Assembly (NCBI GenBank): GCA_937907435.1
Contig: CALCIA010000138.1
Location: 1 to 64,000 of the forward strand
DNA length: 64,000 nt
Source of the DNA: an uncultured Actinomycetes bacterium
Lineage (GTDB): Bacteria > Actinomycetota > Thermoleophilia > Solirubrobacterales > 70-9
Direction: 5' to 3'
Under the pieces are notes generated by a model, which ran no database searches, was not told the DNA's origin, and saw nothing but the letters and a program-made list of their open reading frames with translations. Shown piece by piece: positions 59,113 through 64,000 of the stretch. The position numbers were made by a program, and so were the translations under genes. The first letter of the stretch is position 1. The number at the start of each line of letters is the position of its first letter.

Positions 59113-59526
59113 TCATCCCCCGGCCCCCGGCCGAGCCCCGTCCAGTTCGGCGAGAAGGGTGTCGACGCGGGCGGAGATGTCGTCCCGGATCTCCCGGACC
59201 GCCTCGATCGGCATCGCCTTGGGGTCCGGAAGGTCCCAGTCGACGTAGCGCTTGCCGGCGATGTAGGGGCAATCGTCGCCGCAGCCCATCGTCACGACGA
59301 CGTCGGCGCGCTCGGCCATCTCCTGGGTGAGGAGCTGTGGCCGCCGCGACGAGAGGTCGATGCCGATCTCGGCCATCGCCTCGACCACGGCCGGGTGGAG
59401 CTCGGCCGCTGGTTCCGTGCCGGCGGCATCGGCCGCATGGCGCCCCTCGGCGGCCCGTTCGAAGAGGGCTCGGCTCATCTGCGAGCGACCGGCGTTGTGG
59501 AGGCAGACGAAGAGCGCGTTCGACAT
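59113..59526 (-). CDS. arsC: Arsenate reductase, low-molecular-weight phosphatase type
   Basis: The 137-residue protein has the phosphatase loop CLHNAGRS (C8 to S15) of thioredoxin/mycothiol-linked arsenate reductases, and further cysteines in TMGCGDDCP near 80-88. WDLPDP contains the catalytic Asp. It reduces arsenate to arsenite for export by Acr3. It overlaps the acr3 stop by one base. Confidence 0.88.
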   Translation of the reverse strand: MSNALFVCLHNAGRSQMSRALFERAAEGRHAADAAGTEPAAELHPAVVEAMAEIGIDLSSRRPQLLTQEMAERADVVVTMGCGDDCPYIAGKRYVDWDLPDPKAMPIEAVREIRDDISARVDTLLAELDGARPGAGG

Positions 59527-60677
59527 CAGCCGGTCGCCCCCTCGGGGTCCGCCGTCGGACCGGCGGCGGTCCCAGAGAACCAGCGCCCGCGGGTCCAGAG
59601 CGACACATAGACGAGGCCGACCAGGACGGGGACCTCGATCAGCGGTCCGACCACCCCGGCGAGTGCCTCGCCTGAAGTCGCGCCGAAGACGCCGATCGCG
59701 ACCGCGATCGCCAGCTCGAAGTTGTTGGAGGCGGCGGTCAGGGCGAGCGTCGCGGTACGCGGGTAGCCGTAGCCGGACGCGCGTCCCCAGGCGAATGCGA
59801 TCGCGAACATCAGCGCGAAGTAGGCGAGCAGTGGCAACGCGATCCGCACCACGTCGAGCGGGTGGCCGGTGATCTGGTGGCCCTGCAGAGCGAAGAGGAG
59901 GACGATCGTGAAGAGGAGGCCGTACAGCGTGATCGGTCCGATCCGCGGTAGGAAGCTCTGCTCGTACCACTCACGGCCGCGACGACGGAGGCCGACCACC
60001 CGGGTCACGTAGCCGGCGGCGAGCGGGATGCCGAGGAAGATCAGGACCGTCCGTGCGACCTCCCAGATCGAGACCGAGAATCCTTCGGTGTCGAGGCCGA
60101 GCCAGCCCGGCAGGACCGAGAGATAGAAGTACCCGAGCAGGGAGTAGGCGACGATCTGGAAGATCGAGTTGATCGCGACCAGGACCGCCGTCGCCTCGCG
60201 GTCGGCGCAGGCGAGCTCGCTCCAGATCAGGACCATCGCGATGCAGCGCGCCAGGCCCACGACGATCAGACCGGTCCGGTATTCGGGCTCGTGGGGGAGC
60301 ATCAGCCAGGCGAGCGTGAACATCAGCAGCGGCCCGATCACCCAGTTGAGGATCAGCGAGGAGACGAAGAGGCCGCGCTCGGCGCGCAGGCGGCCGAGCT
60401 CCTCGTAGCGCACCCGGGCCAGGACGGGGTACATCATCAGCAGCAGGCCGATCGCGATCGGCAACGAGGTCCCGCCGATCGCGACCGAGGAGAGAGCGCT
60501 CTCAAGGCCCGGGATCAGGGCACCGAGCCCGAGCCCGACGCCCATCGCCACCCCGATCCAGAGCGGCAGGTAGCGGTCGAGGGTCGAGAGCTGTCTCACG
60601 ACCGCCGTCGGGACCGTGCCCGCCGGCGCGCCGAGGGCTGCCGACTCCTGCTGGTCGCTGATCATGGACCGCGTCAT
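59526..60677 (-). CDS. acr3: Acr3-family arsenite efflux permease
   Basis: The 383-residue protein has ten predicted helices and typical Acr3 motifs. LARCIAMVLIWSELACAD carries the conserved cysteine thought to bind arsenite, and ALTAASNNFELAIAVAIGVF lies near the C-terminus. It exports As(III) driven by the proton gradient. ATG overlaps the upstream arsenate-reductase stop. Confidence 0.92.
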   Translation of the reverse strand: MTRSMISDQQESAALGAPAGTVPTAVVRQLSTLDRYLPLWIGVAMGVGLGLGALIPGLESALSSVAIGGTSLPIAIGLLLMMYPVLARVRYEELGRLRAERGLFVSSLILNWVIGPLLMFTLAWLMLPHEPEYRTGLIVVGLARCIAMVLIWSELACADREATAVLVAINSIFQIVAYSLLGYFYLSVLPGWLGLDTEGFSVSIWEVARTVLIFLGIPLAAGYVTRVVGLRRRGREWYEQSFLPRIGPITLYGLLFTIVLLFALQGHQITGHPLDVVRIALPLLAYFALMFAIAFAWGRASGYGYPRTATLALTAASNNFELAIAVAIGVFGATSGEALAGVVGPLIEVPVLVGLVYVSLWTRGRWFSGTAAGPTADPEGATG

Positions 60678-61300
60678 CGGGCCGCTGCCAGCTCCTCACA
60701 GCCTTCGCCACGCAGGCAGTCACTCGTCCGTCGCCTGGCCAGGGCGAGGACGTGACTCCGGATCGGCACGTCCTCGTAGGACGCGGGGACGACATCGGCG
60801 CACGCACGTATCTCCTCCGGATCACGCAGCTCCTCGAACTCCTCGATCAACCCCGGCAGGAGGGCCGCAAGCCTCCGCCTGCGGGCGGCGTCGTCATGGC
60901 GGATGTCGTCCGCCCGCTGGAAGATCAGGTCCTCGACACGGCCTGCGATCTCGTCCCGGATCTCCCGTACCTCATCCATCGGGCGACCCGCCGGGTCGGG
61001 GATGCCCCAGTCCTCGATCGGCGCCGGCACGTAAGGACAGGCGCCCCCGCAGCCCATCGTCACGGTCCGGTCGGCGTGCAGCTGCATCTCGACGGTCAGC
61101 TTCTTCGGGCGCCGCCCGGAGAGGTCGATCCCGACCTGAGCCATGGTCTCGATCACCTCCGGGTGGATCTGTGCGGCCGGATCCTGCCCGGCCGACTCGG
61201 CGCGCAGATCCGCCGGCGCGTAGCGCTCGAAGAACGCCTGGGCGATCTGGGAGCGGCCTGCATTCTGCCTGCAGACGAACAGTACGTACTTCATCTTCAT
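60674..61300 (-). CDS. arsC: Arsenate reductase fused to three-helix domain
   Basis: The 208-residue protein has an N-terminal low-molecular-weight-phosphatase arsenate reductase (CRQNAGRSQ loop near 10-18, TMGCGGACP near 82-90). A C-terminal helical domain follows from about 135 (RRLAALLPGLIEEFEEL, then VLALARRRTSDCLRGEGC). That domain is repeated alone by the next upstream gene. ATG 61294, six bases inside, has better ribosome-site spacing than 61300. Confidence 0.85.
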   Translation of the reverse strand: MKMKYVLFVCRQNAGRSQIAQAFFERYAPADLRAESAGQDPAAQIHPEVIETMAQVGIDLSGRRPKKLTVEMQLHADRTVTMGCGGACPYVPAPIEDWGIPDPAGRPMDEVREIRDEIAGRVEDLIFQRADDIRHDDAARRRRLAALLPGLIEEFEELRDPEEIRACADVVPASYEDVPIRSHVLALARRRTSDCLRGEGCEELAAAR

Positions 61301-61659
61301 CTCCCCAATCTAGGTATCAGGTTCCCGTACCGCCTCAGTGGCGTTCCTGTGATCTGCGTGCCGATGAAGACCCTCACGTTCCCTTCCGGTCGCCCGAGGG
61401 CCGGCCCCGATCCGTCGCATACGCCGGCGCGCAGACATTCCCTCGTCCTTCGGCGCGCCAGGCCGAGGGAGGGCGCCCTCCCGCCCCGCTCCTCGTAATA
61501 GCCGACCACCGCGTCGGCGCAGTCGAGCACTTCGAGCGGCGGCCGCTCGAAGTGCTCGACCATCAGTCCCGGCAGCAGGCGTGTGATGCGCCACGCGCGC
61601 CAACGGTCGAAGGCGGCGCGTGGTGAAGCCAGTCGGGCGACGAGCGCGACGTGGTCCAT
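61297..61659 (-). CDS. Stand-alone three-helix bundle protein
   Basis: The 120-residue protein has WRAWRITRLLPGLMVEHFER, then CADAVVGYYEER, then LGLARRRTRECLRAGVCDG. It aligns with the C-terminal domain of the fused arsenate reductase that follows. It may form heterodimers with that enzyme or bind arsenic through its cysteines; this is inference. It overlaps the pstS-like stop (TGATG). Confidence 0.62.
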   Translation of the reverse strand: MDHVALVARLASPRAAFDRWRAWRITRLLPGLMVEHFERPPLEVLDCADAVVGYYEERGGRAPSLGLARRRTRECLRAGVCDGSGPALGRPEGNVRVFIGTQITGTPLRRYGNLIPRLGR

Positions 61660-62666
61660 CAGAGGGCGCCGATCATCCCGCGGGCGGCGCCTTTGACGGC
61701 CTTCGGCATCGGCGCGAAGAGGAAGGCTTCGCCGAGCTTCTGGCCGGGGCCGACCGCGTAGTTCAGGAACTGCTCGACGAATCCCTTCTGTGGAGCGGCG
61801 TGAGGAACGATCGCGTAGCTGAACATCGCCAGCGGGTAGGCCTTCGACGCCGTCCTCGGCGGGTCGGTGGCATCGATGATTCCGCTCGTCGAGACCTGCT
61901 TGACACTCGCGCCGGCAGCCTCGAAGCTCGCCACTCCGGGGCGCTCGAAGTTGCCTGCTGCATTTTCCACGGATGCCACCTTCAGGTCGAGGGCTTGGGC
62001 GTAGTTGGCCGTGACGTATCCGATCGCACCCTTGGTCGCGGAGATCGCGGCACTCACGCCAGCGTCGCCCGCCGCGCCGACGCCGACCGGGAAGCCGACG
62101 GTGGTCCGACCGCCCGACCTCTTGGAACCGACCTTGGCGAGATAGCTCGTGAAGGTCCAGTTCTGCCCGCCCGCTTCGGTCGAGAAGACGGGGGTGATCT
62201 TCAACTTCGGCAGCTTCACCTTCGGGTTCAGTTCGGCGATCTCGGGGTCCGACCAGTTCTTGATCCTGCCCGCATAGATGCCGGCCAGCACCGGACCCGA
62301 GAGGTTCAGCTCCTTCACGCCCGGGATCCGGAAACCGATGTCGAGGCCGGTCAGGAGCCAGGGGATCTGGGCGCAGTCGTCACAGGCGGCGGCCTGTTCG
62401 GCGCTGAGCGGGGCGTCGGCGGCAGCAAAGTCGACCGAACGCGAATCGAGCTTCGCCAGTCCTGCTTCGACCCCGCTCGGGCTGTAGGTGGCGGCTATCC
62501 CTTCCTTGATGAGGAAGCCGTTCGTCCAATTGGACATGATCGCCCCGGCGAGGGTCGATCCGGCACCGCTGATGCCGGCCGCAGAGGCGAGGGAGACGCT
62601 GGACATGAAGAGCGCTGCGAGGGAGACCACCGAGACGAAGAACAACCTTGCTGACCGCTTCCGCAT
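61659..62666 (-). CDS. PstS-like phosphate/arsenate-binding protein
   Basis: The 335-residue protein has a signal peptide (about 1-30) and a periplasmic-type phosphate-binding fold. ISGAGSTLAGAIMSNWTNGF, VDFAAADAPLSAEQAAACDD, and GGQNWTFTSYLAKVGSKRSG mark the ligand loops. It should bind phosphate or arsenate outside the membrane. No Pst permease genes are here, so it may sense, or hand ligand to a system elsewhere. It is the first gene of the leftward arsenic operon. Confidence 0.8.
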   Translation of the reverse strand: MRKRSARLFFVSVVSLAALFMSSVSLASAAGISGAGSTLAGAIMSNWTNGFLIKEGIAATYSPSGVEAGLAKLDSRSVDFAAADAPLSAEQAAACDDCAQIPWLLTGLDIGFRIPGVKELNLSGPVLAGIYAGRIKNWSDPEIAELNPKVKLPKLKITPVFSTEAGGQNWTFTSYLAKVGSKRSGGRTTVGFPVGVGAAGDAGVSAAISATKGAIGYVTANYAQALDLKVASVENAAGNFERPGVASFEAAGASVKQVSTSGIIDATDPPRTASKAYPLAMFSYAIVPHAAPQKGFVEQFLNYAVGPGQKLGEAFLFAPMPKAVKGAARGMIGAL

Positions 62667-62713
62667 CACGACCGATTTCCTTTCGATTCGTGCTTGCCAA
62701 TCTAACGGCACCC

Positions 62714-62742
62714 ATCGTATGAATTGACAACAGCGATTTCAA
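62714..62742 (-). promoter_or_regulatory. Leftward arsenic promoter
   Basis: On the minus strand, TTGAAA (62742-62737), a 17-bp spacer, and TACGAT (62719-62714) lie 48 bp before the pstS-like ATG. It overlaps the rightward promoter, so one ArsR operator could control both. Confidence 0.6.
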
Positions 62743-62752
62743 TAGATATATG
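62724..62752 (+). promoter_or_regulatory. Rightward arsR-arsM promoter
   Basis: TTGACA (62724-62729), a 17-bp spacer and TATATG (62747-62752) form a near-consensus promoter ending seven bases before the arsR ATG. The transcript would start at or beside the ATG, giving a leaderless message. Confidence 0.72.
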
Positions 62753-62759
62753 TAGATAG

Positions 62760-63113
62760 ATGAGTGTCGATCTGGAGTTGGAGCCGAAGACCAAGAGACC
62801 GCCGGGCGAACCCTGCTGCGAGCCGGTGGTCTATCCCGATGTCGAGCGCGAGCAGGCCGAGCGCATGGCGAGGATCGCCAAGGCACTCGGGGATCCGGTC
62901 CGCCTGCAGCTCGTCGACGTGCTGCGGAAGCACGCCGGGAAAGTCTGCGTCTGCGAGCTGGTTCCGCTCTTCGACCTCTCCCAGCCGACCGTCTCCCACC
63001 ATCTGAAAAAGCTGAAGGACGCCGGCATCGTCGGGTCCGAGCGCCCGGGCCTCTGGGCGTACTACTACGTGAAGAACGACGCACTGAAGGAGTTCTCCGA
63101 ATGGCTGAGCTGA
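62760..63113 (+). CDS. arsR: ArsR arsenic-responsive repressor
   Basis: The 117-residue protein has the ArsR winged helix, with VCVCELV carrying C63 and C65 in the arsenite-binding position. LSQPTVSHHLKKLKDAGIVG is the recognition helix. C19-C20 near the N-terminus may complete the metal site. It should release the divergent promoters when As(III) binds. It overlaps arsM by 13 bases. Confidence 0.92.
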   Translation: MSVDLELEPKTKRPPGEPCCEPVVYPDVEREQAERMARIAKALGDPVRLQLVDVLRKHAGKVCVCELVPLFDLSQPTVSHHLKKLKDAGIVGSERPGLWAYYYVKNDALKEFSEWLS

Positions 63114-63940
63114 CCGACACCGCCACCACCGAGACCGAGGCGAGCTGTTGCGCGCCGACCGACAAGGCCGCGTCCAGCGGTGCCGCCGCCGATGACGTGC
63201 GGGAGGCGGTCCGCGAGCGCTACGCCGCCGCGGCCACGAGCGTCAGCTCGGGCGCCGAGGCGGGCGAGGCCTGCTGCGCGGCCGAGACCGTGCTCGGCGA
63301 GGAGGAGGCGAAGGTCTTCGGCGCCGGCCTCTACGGCGACGAGCAGGCCGAGCTTCCCGACACCGCCACGATGGCCTCGCTCGGCTGCGGCAACCCGACC
63401 GCGGTCGCCGAACTGAACGCCGGCGAAACGGTCCTCGACCTGGGCTCCGGCGGCGGCATCGACGTGCTGCTCTCCGCCCGCCGCGTCGGCCCGACCGGCA
63501 AGGCCTACGGTCTCGACATGACCGACGAGATGCTCGCCCTCGCCCGCCAGAACCAGGAGAAGGCCGGGGTCGAGAACGTCGAGTGGCTGCGCGGCCAGAT
63601 CGAGTCGATCCCCCTCCCCGCCGAGACGGTCGACGTCGTGATCTCGAACTGCGTCATCAATCTCTCCGGCGACAAGCCGAAGGTACTGGCCGAGGCCGCC
63701 CGCGTCCTCAAGCCTGGCGGCCGCTTCGCCGTCTCCGACGTGATCGCCGACGAGGACATGGACGAGGCGACCAAAGCCGACATGCGGCAGTTCACCGGCT
63801 GCATCGCCGGCGCCCTCACCCGTCGTGAGTTCGAGGAGGCGCTCGCCGCCGCCGGGCTCGTCGAGATCGAGATCCAGGAGACCCACCGTGTCCACGAGAA
63901 GGCGGGCTCGGCGATCGTCTGTGCCCGTAAGCCGGACTAG
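63101..63940 (+). CDS. arsM: ArsM arsenite S-adenosylmethionine methyltransferase
   Basis: The 279-residue protein has the AdoMet loop VLDLGSGGGIDVLL near 111. The three cysteines expected for As(III) binding in ArsM are C96 (LGCGNP), C184 (ISNCVINLS) and C234 (TGCIAGAL). Extra CC pairs at 16-17 and 58-59 may help capture arsenic. It should make methylated, volatile arsenicals in the cytoplasm. It overlaps arsR, so the two are one transcript. Confidence 0.92.
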   Translation: MAELTDTATTETEASCCAPTDKAASSGAAADDVREAVRERYAAAATSVSSGAEAGEACCAAETVLGEEEAKVFGAGLYGDEQAELPDTATMASLGCGNPTAVAELNAGETVLDLGSGGGIDVLLSARRVGPTGKAYGLDMTDEMLALARQNQEKAGVENVEWLRGQIESIPLPAETVDVVISNCVINLSGDKPKVLAEAARVLKPGGRFAVSDVIADEDMDEATKADMRQFTGCIAGALTRREFEEALAAAGLVEIEIQETHRVHEKAGSAIVCARKPD

Positions 63941-64000
63941 TCGATGCTCGGCAGGAGGCGGCCCGGGTGCGAGGCGTCCTCGAACTCACGGAACAGACCG
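63937..64000 (-). CDS. 3' end of a gene, partial
   Basis: A minus-strand frame enters from the right edge and ends at TAG 63939-63937, sharing CTAG with the arsM stop. Only 20 residues are visible (GLFREFEDASHPGRLLPSID). The family cannot be told. Confidence 0.4.
   Translation of the reverse strand, partial: GLFREFEDASHPGRLLPSID

Overview
The window is high-GC DNA with dense, overlapping genes. It probably comes from an actinobacterium of the class Thermoleophilia (Solirubrobacterales-like). That placement is an inference from GC-rich codon use, from a secreted protein with the 'ATIAVFVAIGGTSYAA' N-terminus common in that group, and from actinobacterial-type conjugation genes. No rRNA or other phylogenetic marker is present.

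Region 1 (about 0.1-11.0 kb, + strand) looks like a chromosomal catabolic cluster. It holds an SDR dehydrogenase, a fused cobalamin-dependent mutase with its GlmL/MutL-type ATPase, a metallophosphoesterase, an APC amino-acid permease, a nucleotidyltransferase-like protein, a TetR regulator, a class III aminotransferase and a saccharopine-dehydrogenase-like enzyme. Related TetR-type dyads (ACTAGACAG-T-CTGTCTAGT and variants) precede four transcription units, so the cluster looks like one regulon for uptake and breakdown of an amino acid or amine. The substrate is unknown.

Region 2 (11.2 kb to at least 44.2 kb) is an integrative and conjugative element that begins just past a tRNA-Ala(CGC). A + strand operon (11.6-18.1 kb) encodes a degenerate response regulator, small DNA-binding proteins and two tandem giant regulators with four XRE domains each. 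Minus-strand operons (18.3-26.2 kb) encode many small unknown proteins, several of them paralogous, and a tyrosine integrase. An 18-kb minus-strand operon (44.2-26.3 kb) encodes a type IV secretion system (TcpC-, VirB2/TcpD-, PrgI/TcpE-like proteins, VirB4, VirB6/TcpH-like, SLT-CHAP hydrolase), a coupling ATPase, a replication-relaxation protein and two DNA methyltransferases. An IS110-family element sits inside this operon. Five copies of one promoter-like motif (spacer ending CCAGAG, then CTAA/CTAC) drive the element's operons. No second copy of the tRNA 3' end was found, so the right boundary is unresolved.

Region 3 (44.4-54.8 kb) carries an ArsR-type regulator, a LysM protein, secreted proteins headed by a sigma factor fused to an anti-sigma-like tail, a small gene pair behind a perfect SOS box, a possible insertion-sequence scar, and a secreted phosphoesterase with a basic histidine-rich tail.

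Region 4 (55.0-64.0 kb) is an arsenic-resistance island. A divergent promoter pair drives arsR-arsM to the right. To the left it drives a PstS-like protein, a stand-alone three-helix protein, two arsenate reductases, Acr3, a DUF2180 protein, an ArsJ-associated GAPDH, ArsJ and a CoA-disulfide-reductase-like flavoprotein. The set covers reduction and efflux, 1-arseno-3-phosphoglycerate export, and methylation. Whether it is cargo of the conjugative element or chromosomal cannot be decided from this window.
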